From CAYLHF01 sp964383365 (GTDB lineage Bacteria; Bacteroidota; Rhodothermia; Rhodothermales; UBA10348): a stretch of 64,000 nucleotides of DNA. Location: contig CAYLHF010000009.1 in NCBI GenBank assembly GCA_964383365.1, forward strand, positions 37,856 to 101,855. The letters run 5' to 3'. Shown in pieces: positions 27,946-37,863 of this stretch. The notes under the pieces were generated by a model. It worked only from the letters and a program-made list of their open reading frames with translations. It had not been told where the DNA came from and did not search any database. Each line of letters starts with the position of its first letter. Position 1 is the first letter of the stretch. The translations under genes and the position numbers were made by a program.

Positions 27946-29372
27946 GTCCCGGGACGCGCATCAAGGTCCTCACTGCATCCGATTCGGAAGCGGCGTGGCT
28001 GGTCAGTCGGTTGGAAAAACTCAAGGACGACGGATTTGAATGGGATTCGGCGTCTTCGACCGAACTGGACGGCCTGACTGCCGACTTCGAACAGGCGGAT
28101 GTTATTATTGTAGACACGTCCATCAGCCCCGACACGGCTGAGTCTGTTCTGCACGAGCTGATGATTCAGCACAACTCAACGCCCGTAATACTGTGCGTGG
28201 AGAACGGTTTTGAAAACGGATACAGCGGTGCTGTCAGGAAGGGTGCACAGGACTTCATCGTCAAGAACGCGGATTCGGCAGAGGTAATTCACCGGATTAT
28301 TATCAATGCCATCGATCGGTCCCAGATCCTCAGGGCCACACAGGAGTCGGAAGGACGAGTTCGCGCAATTATCGAGAACATCTCCGATGGAATCCTGATC
28401 GTAGACGAGGCGATGACCATTCTGTTTGCCAATCCGGCCTGCGAGCATCTACTCAATCGCACGCTCTTCGATCTCCTGGGAGCACCTTTCGACCTGGATA
28501 TACCCAAAGAGAGTGACTCCGTCGTAGAGATCGAACAAAATGACTCCGTCTCCATCGTCGCCTCGCTTCGCTGGGTTCCCATCAGGTGGGAAGGCAGACA
28601 CGTCCGACTCTACACGATCCGCGACATTTCTGCCGAACACGAAGTGAGTCAGCAGTTGCAGAGAACGAAAGATGAAGCACAACGACTGGCATCGCTCAAG
28701 AGTTCATTTCTGGCCAATATGAGTCACGAACTCCGAATGCCGCTCGCGAGTATTATCGGATTTGCTCAGTTGATCGAGGAAGGAGTCGAACACCCTGATT
28801 TCAAGGAATTTGCCACAACCATCATTGAAAGCGGCAACAGACTCCTGGAGACCATTAATTCCGTCCTGGATCTTACACAACTCGATGCGAATGCGTATCA
28901 ACAAAAACAGAAAATGATTTCAGTCGGAGAAATGGTAGACGAAGTCACTGCGGGCCTGAAACCATTAATGGATCAGAAAATGCTGCCCGTAGAGGTCGTC
29001 ATTGAAGGGAATGACTCGATCAAGGCGGACCCATTGGTACTGAACAGGATATTCAACAACCTGATTGGCAACGCCATTAAGTTTACTGAATCCGGAGAGA
29101 TTCGCGTCATGATCACCGGTTCGGAGGATCGGGTCCGGTGTGACGTATCGGATACCGGGATTGGAATAGATGAAGCGTTTCTGCCCCACGTTTTTGATGA
29201 GTTTGCACAGGAGAGTATGGGCCGAAACAGATCCTTCGGTGGAACAGGTCTGGGTCTCGCAATCACTCAGCGACTGGTCGAATCGATGCATGCGACCATC
29301 ACGGTAACCAGTCAGAAGAATAGCGGCACAACGTTTTCCATCGACTTTCCGCGATCGAACGAGACCGTTTAG
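27942..29372 (+). CDS. Receiver-like/PAS/histidine kinase hybrid
   Basis: A cytoplasmic sensor kinase with no membrane helices. Residues 1-120 form a receiver-like domain keeping the phospho-Asp equivalent (Asp58 in VIIVDTS) and the Lys in FIVKN, but the usual acidic pair at the N-terminus is absent (VLTASDSE). A PAS domain follows (about 140-235), then HisKA with His262 in SHELRMPLASIIGFAQ, where Met replaces the usual Thr. The ATPase part has NRIFNNLIGNAIKFT, DTGIGID and GGTGLGLAI. No response regulator lies beside it. It overlaps the M24 gene and is 18 bases before DUF819. Confidence 0.9.
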   Translation: MSPGTRIKVLTASDSEAAWLVSRLEKLKDDGFEWDSASSTELDGLTADFEQADVIIVDTSISPDTAESVLHELMIQHNSTPVILCVENGFENGYSGAVRKGAQDFIVKNADSAEVIHRIIINAIDRSQILRATQESEGRVRAIIENISDGILIVDEAMTILFANPACEHLLNRTLFDLLGAPFDLDIPKESDSVVEIEQNDSVSIVASLRWVPIRWEGRHVRLYTIRDISAEHEVSQQLQRTKDEAQRLASLKSSFLANMSHELRMPLASIIGFAQLIEEGVEHPDFKEFATTIIESGNRLLETINSVLDLTQLDANAYQQKQKMISVGEMVDEVTAGLKPLMDQKMLPVEVVIEGNDSIKADPLVLNRIFNNLIGNAIKFTESGEIRVMITGSEDRVRCDVSDTGIGIDEAFLPHVFDEFAQESMGRNRSFGGTGLGLAITQRLVESMHATITVTSQKNSGTTFSIDFPRSNETV

Positions 29373-29390
29373 AACGAATACACCAGACTC

Positions 29391-30578
29391 ATGACAGAAG
29401 CACTGATCACAGAACCTACGTTCCTTTTCGGATTCCTCTCGGCCATCCTCGGTCTGGTGTTCTGGTTGAGTGAACTGGACCGCCTCCAGGGCTTCTTCAG
29501 GATCGCTCCACCCGTCATCTGGGCCTATTTCATTCCGATGCTCACGACCACACTGGGCATCACGCCCGTGAGCAGTCCTGCCTACAGTTGGATGACCACG
29601 TATCTCCTGCCGTTTTCTCTATTTATGCTCATGATATCTGTCGACCTTCCGGCGATCATGAGACTCGGACGAACCGCGCTCATTATGATGTTGGCCGGGA
29701 CGGCCGGCATCGTTATCGGCGGGCCTCTCGTGTACCTCCTCTTTAAAAGCGCTCTCCCGACGGACGCATGGAAAGGCCTCGCATCGCTCTCCGGCAGTTG
29801 GATCGGCGGAACGGCGAATATGACGGCAATTAAGCAGAGTGTCGGCGCCTCAGACGCGATGCTCGGTCCGATAATCGTTGTCGATACAGTCGTTGGCTAT
29901 GGCTGGATGGGGGTTCTCCTCTTCCTGAGTCCCATGCAAGACCGATTCAACCGCTGGATCGGAGCCGACTCATCGGAAATTGATGCCACAAACGCGCGAC
30001 TGAAAGATCTGGATCAGACAAGACGTCCTGTTTCGACCAACGATCTCGCACTCATGCTCGGTCTGGGCATGCTGATCACCGTCGTATCCATCGCTTTCGC
30101 AGGTATGTTACCCTCGCTGGGCGATCCGACGATTATCAGTAAGACAACCTGGGCGGTCCTACTCGTCGTTACGGTCGGTCTGCTCCTGTCGTTCACCCCG
30201 GTTCGCAAGCTCGAACAGGTTGGCGCGTCTAAAATCGGCTTCCTCGCTCTCTATCTACTTCTGACGGCCATCGGGGCACAGGCAAATCTGGCCGCTGTAC
30301 TCGATGCTCCCGTATACCTTCTGGCAGGGTTTCTCTGGATACTGATTCATATCGGCATTCTCCTGATTGTTGCGAGGATGATCAAAGCCCCCCTGTTTTT
30401 CGTAGCCACAGGAAGCATGGCAAACGTCGGTGGGGCTGCCAGTGCTCCAGTGGTCGCCGGTGTCTACTACCCGGCGATGGCCCCCGTAGGTCTGCTGATG
30501 GCCATTGCGGGGTATATACTCGGAATTTACGCTGCCCTCGGGTGCGCCTGGATGCTCGGCGCACTATCGACCCTCTAG
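29391..30578 (+). CDS. DUF819 family membrane protein
   Basis: A ~395-residue protein with about 11 membrane helices. DUF819 (YjcL-like) blocks are visible as SLSGSWIGGTANMTAIKQSVG, ATGSMANVGGAASAPVVAGVYYPAMAPVGLLMAIAGYILG and a helical N-terminus. It is a predicted inner-membrane transporter of unknown substrate. It is the last gene after thiE, M24 and the kinase, and converges with pepF only 14 bases away. Confidence 0.88.
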   Translation: MTEALITEPTFLFGFLSAILGLVFWLSELDRLQGFFRIAPPVIWAYFIPMLTTTLGITPVSSPAYSWMTTYLLPFSLFMLMISVDLPAIMRLGRTALIMMLAGTAGIVIGGPLVYLLFKSALPTDAWKGLASLSGSWIGGTANMTAIKQSVGASDAMLGPIIVVDTVVGYGWMGVLLFLSPMQDRFNRWIGADSSEIDATNARLKDLDQTRRPVSTNDLALMLGLGMLITVVSIAFAGMLPSLGDPTIISKTTWAVLLVVTVGLLLSFTPVRKLEQVGASKIGFLALYLLLTAIGAQANLAAVLDAPVYLLAGFLWILIHIGILLIVARMIKAPLFFVATGSMANVGGAASAPVVAGVYYPAMAPVGLLMAIAGYILGIYAALGCAWMLGALSTL

Positions 30579-30592
30579 AATCCAGAACGAAT

Positions 30593-32389
30593 TCAAGCTT
30601 TCGGCTGGAGCCGGTTCGCGAGACGCTCCGCCTCATCGACAAGCTCCGAGATTGCCGATACCCCCCGTGACCAGAATCCGGGATCGGTGAGATCTATTCC
30701 CAGCGGCTCAAGCAGTCGGTGTGGCCAATCCGATCCTCCGGAACTGAGGAGCGTGAAGTATTTGTCGGAAAATTCAGGCCCGATCGTTTTGTATCGATCA
30801 TACAGAGCCAGAACGAGTAGCTCACCAAACGCGTAGGCATAGACATATCCGGGAGTGTGGAGAAAGTGAGGGATGTAACTCCACCAGATCCTGTAATCCT
30901 CGGTCAGTGTTACGCTGTCCCCGAACATCTCACGTTGCGTCTCCATCCACGCATCAGAAAATAGGTCGGAGGATAGCTCGCCGGTCTCTCGTCGCCGGGT
31001 GTGAATCCTGTCTTCGAATCGATTCATTGCGACCTGCCGAAAAACCGTTGCTATGGTATCATCAATCTTACCCATCAGCATCGACAGGCGAGTCTGATCG
31101 TCCGTTTCGTTCGAGAGCATTTTCTGGAAGACCAGCATCTCACCAAAAACTGACGCTGTTTCAGCGGTTGTCAGGGGTGTATCAGCGTGAAATATGCCCT
31201 GTGACCTGGACAGATACTGGTGAATTCCATGCCCGAGTTCGTGCGCGAGCGTCTGTACGTCGCGAAGTCTTCCCGTGTAATTGACCATGATGTACGGATG
31301 CACAGAAGGGACCGCACCGTGGCTGAATGCACCTCCCCGTTTTCCCTGCGTGACGGCCGCATCTATCCAATTATTATTGAAAAACTGCACTACTATTTCA
31401 CCCATGTCGCTGTGGAAGTCGCTGTAGGCATCCGTAACGATATCTCTTGCCTGCTGCCACGAGACCATCGATGACGATTCGTCGATCGGAGCGTATCTGT
31501 CGTACTCGAACATCTCGTCCAGACCCAGGAGTCTTCGCTTCAGCTCATAGAACCTGGCTACGATATCGTATCCACCGGTAACGGCACCGACGAGCGCTTC
31601 CACAGACTCGTCTGCCACCTCATTCGAAAGATTTCTGGAAGAAATCCAGGACGAGTAACCCCTCAGTCGGTCATCGGTAGCCTTGTCGGCCAGGATCGTA
31701 TTGAAGACGTACGTCAAGGCATGATTTGCATCGGTCAGCCCGTTTGTGAAAGACGCAGCCGCAAGTTGGCGAGTACCCCGGTCGGCATCATGCAATTTTG
31801 CCAGTATTTCCTGCTGACTCATCTCGCCCCCGTGCAACTCAAATCGTTGCGCCCCGATCACCTCATCAAAATACCGATTCCACGCACTCGCACCGGTGAT
31901 AGACTTCTCTACAAGAATTTTTTCTTCCGGTTCAGTCAAGATGTACTTTCGGGAAATCCTTGCGATTTCCAGGTAATGTCTGAATGCAGATGAGGACGGA
32001 GCCGATAACGTAGCCTCTGCGGTTTCATCATCGAGCGCGGCCCATTCGATCTCAAAGAAAAGTAGTTCGGTGGAGATGCCTGTATACGACTCTCTCACTT
32101 CCTGGAGCAGTGCTCCTTTCTCGGAATTCCCGGTATCGGTCGTCCAGTTCAGATAGACGAAAGTAAAAGCTCGGCCTACGGTGTCCTGAATATCAGCCAG
32201 GGACTCCATGGCCGCATTTATCTCACCGGGGACCAGTTGGGCAATTTTCCCTCTATACGTCACACCGAAGCGTCGGGCTTTGGCAGCTGTTTCTTCCAGA
32301 TCTTTCCGTAAAGAAGAGACATCGCGATATAGATCGTCGAGATTCCAGTGAACGGATTCTGCACCGGTACATTCTGAAGTGGTAGACAT
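30593..32389 (-). CDS. pepF: Oligoendopeptidase F-like M3 metallopeptidase
   Basis: A cytoplasmic zinc peptidase cleaving short peptides. The active site HELGH is in TLAHELGHGIHQYLS, with the third ligand glutamate in TTAETASVFGEMLVF. Substrate-binding blocks HPYIMVNYTGRLRDV and HFLHTPGYVYAYAFGELL are present. At 598 residues from the ATG at 32389 (MSTTSECTG) the length fits PepF; a longer frame adds 14 residues of non-coding appearance. It ends close to the convergent DUF819 gene. Confidence 0.95.
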   Translation of the reverse strand: MSTTSECTGAESVHWNLDDLYRDVSSLRKDLEETAAKARRFGVTYRGKIAQLVPGEINAAMESLADIQDTVGRAFTFVYLNWTTDTGNSEKGALLQEVRESYTGISTELLFFEIEWAALDDETAEATLSAPSSSAFRHYLEIARISRKYILTEPEEKILVEKSITGASAWNRYFDEVIGAQRFELHGGEMSQQEILAKLHDADRGTRQLAAASFTNGLTDANHALTYVFNTILADKATDDRLRGYSSWISSRNLSNEVADESVEALVGAVTGGYDIVARFYELKRRLLGLDEMFEYDRYAPIDESSSMVSWQQARDIVTDAYSDFHSDMGEIVVQFFNNNWIDAAVTQGKRGGAFSHGAVPSVHPYIMVNYTGRLRDVQTLAHELGHGIHQYLSRSQGIFHADTPLTTAETASVFGEMLVFQKMLSNETDDQTRLSMLMGKIDDTIATVFRQVAMNRFEDRIHTRRRETGELSSDLFSDAWMETQREMFGDSVTLTEDYRIWWSYIPHFLHTPGYVYAYAFGELLVLALYDRYKTIGPEFSDKYFTLLSSGGSDWPHRLLEPLGIDLTDPGFWSRGVSAISELVDEAERLANRLQPKA

Positions 32390-32549
32390 AGACTTGGTAT
32401 AACTGAAACAAACTCGAAGGAAGTTGCACAAATGTCAGAGAGTACCACCCCCGACCGGATCGTGATTTATCTGTTGCCCGGCGCAACCGAATTCGGGCCG
32501 TAGTGTTCCACCCCGTTGGCAAAGCAGTCAGATTCAAGTGTAGAACCAT

Positions 32550-32948
32550 ATGTTCAAGGGACGCTTTTTTAAGAAAAGGCCCTCCAGATACGAAGAAATT
32601 GTAGACTCTGAGGATCTGGAACACATTCTGGAGGCATCAGAACTACATCCCGTGCTCGTATTCAAACACAGTTCGATGTGTTCACTCAGTTCCTGGGCAC
32701 GGCGACAGGTAGAACGCCTGGCCGATGACCCCGGAATTCCACTATTCGAACTGGTAGTACAACGAGCTAGATCCGTGTCGGCCGCGATAGTGTCCATTAC
32801 CGGTGTGTCACACCAGACCCCGCAGGCCATCGTAATTCATAACAGAAACGTTGTCTATCACAGTTCTCATGGTCAGATAAGATGGGAGTCTCTTCGCCAG
32901 GCCATCCTTTCCGAATCCACAGAAAGCATCACGGATATCAACTCATGA
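32550..32948 (+). CDS. ytxJ: YtxJ-type bacillithiol-linked redox protein
   Basis: A 132-residue thioredoxin-fold protein of the YtxJ/DUF2847 family. The signature FKHSSMCSLSS carries the single cysteine expected for monothiol bacilliredoxin-like chemistry. TPQAIVIHNRNVVYHSSHGQI follows as the conserved strand/cis-Pro region. The family is associated with bacillithiol use; biosynthesis genes are not in this window. It overlaps the next thioredoxin-like gene by ATGA, implying coupled translation. Confidence 0.9.
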   Translation: MFKGRFFKKRPSRYEEIVDSEDLEHILEASELHPVLVFKHSSMCSLSSWARRQVERLADDPGIPLFELVVQRARSVSAAIVSITGVSHQTPQAIVIHNRNVVYHSSHGQIRWESLRQAILSESTESITDINS

Positions 32949-33505
32949 ATAGCGTCCGAGCTACCCTTCTTGTCCTTTTAGGTCTGGTACTTTTCTCGGG
33001 GTGCGGACGAACCCGGCAAGAACCACAATCGAATGAGTTCGAGACGATGGAAGCACCTCCTATGAAGGCCAGCTTTGAGCGTCCCATTCCGGAGTTTTCA
33101 GTTCTCACGTCCAGCGGAGATTCGCTGAGTTCCTCCTCTCTTGAAGGTAAAGTAACACTTATTAATTTCTGGGCAACCTGGTGTGGCCCATGCGTTATTG
33201 AGACCCCTGAACTTGTCGCGCTCAAGGAAGAGTGGAAAGATCGTGACTTTCAGATTGTTGGTGTATCGATGGACGAAGAAGGGTTTGAGGCTGTCACTCC
33301 GTTCGCAGAGGATTTCCACATTCAGTATCCGCTCATACTGGATGCGGGCCCCCTGGCGGACGATTTTGGAGGTGTCTATGCTCTTCCTACGACATTCGTC
33401 GTGGGAAAAAACGGGATGGTTCTTCACCGTTTCATCGGTGTTTTCCCGGTCGACGAGATGCGTTCAGAACTGGAAACGATGTTGGCCGAAGAAACTGGAC
33501 CGTAA
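32945..33505 (+). CDS. TlpA-like thioredoxin-family lipoprotein
   Basis: A periplasm-facing disulfide reductase. A lipoprotein signal with FSGC (Cys20) is followed by a linker and a thioredoxin domain with FWATWCGPCVIETPEL, the CGPC active site. The insert DMxEEGFEAV and the cis-Pro region ALPTTFVVGKNGMV fit TlpA/ResA. The start ATG at 32945 overlaps the ytxJ stop. It might supply reductant to apo-cytochromes, such as the c-heme lipoprotein elsewhere in the window, but that link is inference. A weak hairpin (AAGGCC/GGCCTT, 33509-33531) follows. Confidence 0.93.
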   Translation: MNSVRATLLVLLGLVLFSGCGRTRQEPQSNEFETMEAPPMKASFERPIPEFSVLTSSGDSLSSSSLEGKVTLINFWATWCGPCVIETPELVALKEEWKDRDFQIVGVSMDEEGFEAVTPFAEDFHIQYPLILDAGPLADDFGGVYALPTTFVVGKNGMVLHRFIGVFPVDEMRSELETMLAEETGP

Positions 33506-33552
33506 CCAAAGGCCGGACCCGACCAGGCCTTGCCAAGCCCGTCCTGACCCTG

Positions 33553-34851
33553 TCAATTGACTGCTACGGGCCTGAATTCACCGGTCGTTCGTGTGGTTTC
33601 GACCAGATACTTCCTGGCGACCCGGAGGATATCGGCCGCGCTCACCTCGAGCATTCTCTCGATAAATGTTGGATACAATTTCCAGTCTCCCGCTGCGATG
33701 GCTTCATTTAGATTCGCAACCACCGAAAATGCACCGTCCTGGGCAAAGACAGATTCTGATCTCAATCTCGATTTAACCCGCTCCAGTTCCGATTCCTCCA
33801 CTTCGGTCTCGGCGAGACGCGCAAATTGGTCATCAATCACGGTCAGTGCATCTCCGTGATTGTCTGCACCTGACAGCATGACGAACACAGAGAAAAGACC
33901 TGGATCTCGAAGCATGGACGTCGAGGCCGACACGGCCGTGGCGATACCAGTCTCTACGAGTGCCCGATAAAGTCGACCGGTCTTCCCTGCTCCCAGAAGC
34001 GTCGCGATCAAAGACAGAACGGTGGCATCCGGATCGGTCGCATCGGGCGACTTGTGGGCCACCAGAAGTGAACCGAGCGTTCCCGGGAGGTATACGACCG
34101 TATGGCGAGGACCGCGCTGCACCGGCTCAACGGTCGTCGGTTGGGCGAATTCGATCGAACCCGAAGGAATATCACCAAAATATTTCAGGACAAGAGACAA
34201 CGCATCGGGTTCGGAGACATTTCCCACGATGGATAATGTGGCATTATCGGGCCAATAGTACCGATCGTAGAAGCTCCGGAGGTCGGATGATGAAAAGTTT
34301 TCGATGTCGCTACGCCATCCGATGGTCGGGTGTCGGTACGAATGTGCAGAAAACGCTGCGTTCCAGACAGCGTGATACAGTTTGCGACCGGGTTGATTCT
34401 CTCCCCTGTCAAACTCGTTCAAGATGACCGTACGCTCGCTTTCTACATCCGTATCCAGAAGACTCGCCCCTCTCATTCGATCTGCTTCTATCTCCAGCGC
34501 CAGATCGAGTCTCTCATCCGGTAGCAGTTCGTAGTAGTTAGTCCGGTCGAACCACGTCGTGGCATTTACTCTCGCACCATGAGACTGTAATTGGGAAAAT
34601 ATGGACGTTCCCTTTCTCTTGTTGAATCGTTCCGTTCCTTTGAACATCAGATGCTCCAGGAAGTGCGTGGCGCCCGTCTCTCCCGCCCCCTCGTGCCTCG
34701 ATCCGACCCGATACGTAATCATGCATGCTACGACAGGAGCCTCGCTCTGCCGAAGCAGGAGAACCTCCAACCCGTTTTTCTTCAGGCGATAATTCCTTAT
34801 CCCCCCGGACTCCTCTATAAATTCGAAGCCGTTGTAATCCATGATTTCCAT
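33553..34851 (-). CDS. M16 family zinc peptidase
   Basis: A single-subunit M16 (pitrilysin/processing-peptidase family) protein of 432 residues. The inverted zinc motif HFLEH is at residues 63-67, with a downstream Glu in VILNEFDRGEN. The C-terminal M16 domain is present (HTVVYLPGTLGSLLVAHKSPD and LLGAGKTGRLYRALVETG). No signal peptide is seen. It is 17 bases downstream of polA on the same strand. Its substrate is unknown. Confidence 0.93.
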   Translation of the reverse strand: MEIMDYNGFEFIEESGGIRNYRLKKNGLEVLLLRQSEAPVVACMITYRVGSRHEGAGETGATHFLEHLMFKGTERFNKRKGTSIFSQLQSHGARVNATTWFDRTNYYELLPDERLDLALEIEADRMRGASLLDTDVESERTVILNEFDRGENQPGRKLYHAVWNAAFSAHSYRHPTIGWRSDIENFSSSDLRSFYDRYYWPDNATLSIVGNVSEPDALSLVLKYFGDIPSGSIEFAQPTTVEPVQRGPRHTVVYLPGTLGSLLVAHKSPDATDPDATVLSLIATLLGAGKTGRLYRALVETGIATAVSASTSMLRDPGLFSVFVMLSGADNHGDALTVIDDQFARLAETEVEESELERVKSRLRSESVFAQDGAFSVVANLNEAIAAGDWKLYPTFIERMLEVSAADILRVARKYLVETTRTTGEFRPVAVN

Positions 34852-34868
34852 TTCAAAACATGCGGGCG

Positions 34869-37730
34869 TTAATGTGCGTCGAGCCAGTTGTGTCCGGTAT
34901 TGATTTCGACTTCTACGGGAACGCTCAGAGGAAGAGCGTCCCTCATTTCCTCTTCCACGAGGGTCCGTATACCATCTATTTCGTTCTCAGGCACCTCCAA
35001 AACCAACTCGTCGTGAACCTGAAGAAGCATCTTCGAACGCAGTCCCTCTTTCCGAATCCTACGGTCTACCGCCACCATGGCAATCTTGATCATATCTGCC
35101 TGAGAACCCTGTATCGGCATATTGACGGCGACTCTCTCGGCGAATGAGCGGACATTTCTATTCCGGGCGTGTATATCCGGCACGTAGCGTCGCCTCCCCA
35201 GAAGAGTCTCTACGTACCCTTTCTCCCTCGCAAATTCGACCTGGTCAGCCAGATACCGGGTCACCCCGGGATACGACTTCTGGTAGCCTTCGATAAGCGT
35301 TCTCGCCTCCGCAACCGGGCAACGCAACCTTTGAGCAAGACCAAACGCCGAAATTCCGTACGGAATTCCGAAATTCACTTCTTTGGCTTTGCTTCGCTGC
35401 TCGCGTGTGACTTCTGATTGCTCGATATTGAAGACCCTCGCGGCCGTACTTGCGTGGACGTCATCACCCCGATTGAAGGCATTCTTCAATGCCTCGTCTT
35501 CGCTTACAGATGCCAGGATCCGCAGCTCAATCTGGGCATAATCAGCCGACATGAGAACACTGCCACGTGGTGCCACAAACGCCTTCCTTATCTCTCTCCC
35601 TCGGGCACTACGGACGGGAATATTCTGCATATTGGGATTCGAACTGGACAGTCTCCCGGTCGCTGCCGTGGTCTGTGAGTAGGACGTGTGCACCCTTTCC
35701 GACTCTGGATGAACAAGTTCCCCCAGCGTGTCGACATACGTAGACTTGAGCTTGGCCAACTCACGCCAATCCAGGATGATGGCCGGAAGCGAATGTTCCG
35801 TTGCCAGCTCACGAAGCACACTTTCACGCGTAGACGCCTGGCCTTTCGACGTTCGGGAAATTACGGGAAGACCCAGTTTTTCGAACAGGATTTTGCCCAG
35901 CTGTTGCGTTGAAGCAATATTGAATGTCTCTTCAGCCTGTTCATAGATCCTCTTTTCCAGATCTTCCAGTTCTGCGGCCATACTCACAGAAAGCTGACTG
36001 AGCGTATTCACGTCGAGTGAAATGCCGGCCGTTTCCATTCGGGCAAGCACTCTAATCAGTGGCAATTCGATGTTCCACGCGAGATCAGCCACCCCTCGCT
36101 TGTCCAGCATCGGCTCAAAAAGATGCCACAGACGAAGTGTTATATCGGCGTCCTCACTCGCGTACGGCGCAACCTCAATCGGAGGAATATCGCGCATGGA
36201 TTTCTGTTGCTTTCCTTTTCCGATCAGATCGGAGATCGGGATGGGGCGGTAATCCAGATATCGAAGCGCCATGGCGTCCATTCCATGCGATTCTTCCGGG
36301 GCGATGAGATAATGCACCACCATCGTATCCATGAGCCGACCACCCACAACGATTCCGTGTCGCGCCAGAACAAGGAGATCGTACTTGATGTTCTGCCCGA
36401 TCTTGGGGATCTCACCTTCCAGTAACGGTCGAAGGATATCCAGAACCGTCGTCGTTGACGCACCATCGAGCATCGGGGTCGGAAAATAATAGGCCTCTCC
36501 CTCGATGGCGGACAGTGACACTCCGACGAGCGAGGCCATCATTGGATCGACAGATGTCGTTTCAGTGTCGAAGGCCAATTCCTTGCACGACATCAACGCC
36601 CCGACGACCTGCTCGGCTTCGCTCAGATTTGTAATCAGCCGATAGGTGACCTTTTCCGGATCATAAGCTTGCTGCAGCGAGGTGGTAGATAATGCCGAAG
36701 GAGGCGTGGAACTCACGATAGACGACGTCGGAGGATCGGTAGCCGTGGGTGCTTCGACACTCGTCGAAGTCGCCGCATCGCGTTCAGCACTGCCGCCGAA
36801 AAGATCTGACTGGCTACCCGGTGGCAGACTTACGGGCTCTCCCGCGACCTTCAGAACTCTTCGATAGAGGCCTGTAAATTCCAGTTCCCGAAATAATTCT
36901 CCGAGTTGTGGTACATCAGGCTGGCTACGGAAAAAATCGGACCAATCCAATCCGAGTTCCAACGAGGTTAAAATCGTCACAAGTACCTTACTCATACGTG
37001 CGTCTTCAGCATGCTCAAGAAGGCCTTCTCTGGCTCGTTTTCCCTTGATATCCGCAGCGTGGTCCAACACGTTTTCAACACTCCCATACTCTTGGAGTAA
37101 TTTCAGAGCGGTTTTCTCGCCGATGCCGCGTACGCCTGGAACGTTGTCCGCCGAGTCACCCATCAGCGCGAGAACATCGATAAACTGCTCCGGCTCCAAC
37201 GCATATTTCTCACGAAACGACTCAACTGTTATCGGATCGAAGGATTCTCCGCGATAGGCCGGGCGAAAAATGCTGATTCGCTCCGAGAGCAATTGCTGAA
37301 AATCCTTATCAGGCGAAACGATGACCACGTTCGCGCCGTCATTTTCCGCCTTCCGGGCAAGCGTCCCGATAACATCGTCCGCCTCCACTCCTGCTACCTC
37401 TACGACGGGCACATCCATGGCTCGGACGACCGCTTTTATCCTCGGGAGATTTGAGATCAGATCATCGGGCGGCGGGTCCCGATGCGCCTTGTAATCAGGA
37501 TATAGTTCGTCACGAAATGTTCCACCCTCTCCCGGCGCGTCAAACACGACAACCATGTGGCGGATATCGTTATCCTCTATCAACTTAAGTAGTGCCGCAA
37601 TGAAGCCATAGGTAGCAGACGTGTTCTGTCCCTTAGAATTGACTAATGGCCTGCTGATAAAAATGAAATGTGCTCGATAGGCAAGAGCCATCGCGTCGAG
37701 CAGATAGAGTGTTTTCTTGGAGTCGCTCAT
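34869..37730 (-). CDS. polA: DNA polymerase I
   Basis: Full-length PolA of 953 residues. The 5'-3' exonuclease domain has LLDAMALAYRAHF and DALALMGDSADNVPGVRGIGEKTALKLL. The 3'-5' exonuclease keeps FDTETTSVDPM and the second acidic motifs (NIKYDLLVL; YASEDADITLRL), so proofreading is probably active. The polymerase has SADYAQIELRILA, the O-helix RSKAKEVNFGIPYG, and LLQVHDELVLEVPE. A Pro/Ser/Thr-rich linker of about 50 residues lies between the exonuclease domains. It is used in repair and Okazaki fragment processing. Confidence 0.98.
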   Translation of the reverse strand: MSDSKKTLYLLDAMALAYRAHFIFISRPLVNSKGQNTSATYGFIAALLKLIEDNDIRHMVVVFDAPGEGGTFRDELYPDYKAHRDPPPDDLISNLPRIKAVVRAMDVPVVEVAGVEADDVIGTLARKAENDGANVVIVSPDKDFQQLLSERISIFRPAYRGESFDPITVESFREKYALEPEQFIDVLALMGDSADNVPGVRGIGEKTALKLLQEYGSVENVLDHAADIKGKRAREGLLEHAEDARMSKVLVTILTSLELGLDWSDFFRSQPDVPQLGELFRELEFTGLYRRVLKVAGEPVSLPPGSQSDLFGGSAERDAATSTSVEAPTATDPPTSSIVSSTPPSALSTTSLQQAYDPEKVTYRLITNLSEAEQVVGALMSCKELAFDTETTSVDPMMASLVGVSLSAIEGEAYYFPTPMLDGASTTTVLDILRPLLEGEIPKIGQNIKYDLLVLARHGIVVGGRLMDTMVVHYLIAPEESHGMDAMALRYLDYRPIPISDLIGKGKQQKSMRDIPPIEVAPYASEDADITLRLWHLFEPMLDKRGVADLAWNIELPLIRVLARMETAGISLDVNTLSQLSVSMAAELEDLEKRIYEQAEETFNIASTQQLGKILFEKLGLPVISRTSKGQASTRESVLRELATEHSLPAIILDWRELAKLKSTYVDTLGELVHPESERVHTSYSQTTAATGRLSSSNPNMQNIPVRSARGREIRKAFVAPRGSVLMSADYAQIELRILASVSEDEALKNAFNRGDDVHASTAARVFNIEQSEVTREQRSKAKEVNFGIPYGISAFGLAQRLRCPVAEARTLIEGYQKSYPGVTRYLADQVEFAREKGYVETLLGRRRYVPDIHARNRNVRSFAERVAVNMPIQGSQADMIKIAMVAVDRRIRKEGLRSKMLLQVHDELVLEVPENEIDGIRTLVEEEMRDALPLSVPVEVEINTGHNWLDAH

Positions 37731-37863
37731 ACGGTGTCCATAAATTCGTCCGGAAAGCTATGAAACGAAGCACATACAAAACATATACGACACCGGATTT
37801 GGAACCGTTATCTTTCTGATACTTTTATCCGCTGCATTTTACGTAGACACTCCACCGAACGCT

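Noticed and set aside
33509..33531. Weak hairpin AAGGCC/GGCCTT after tlpA
   Set aside because: A 6-bp stem with an 11-base loop and no T-run is too weak for a separate terminator call.
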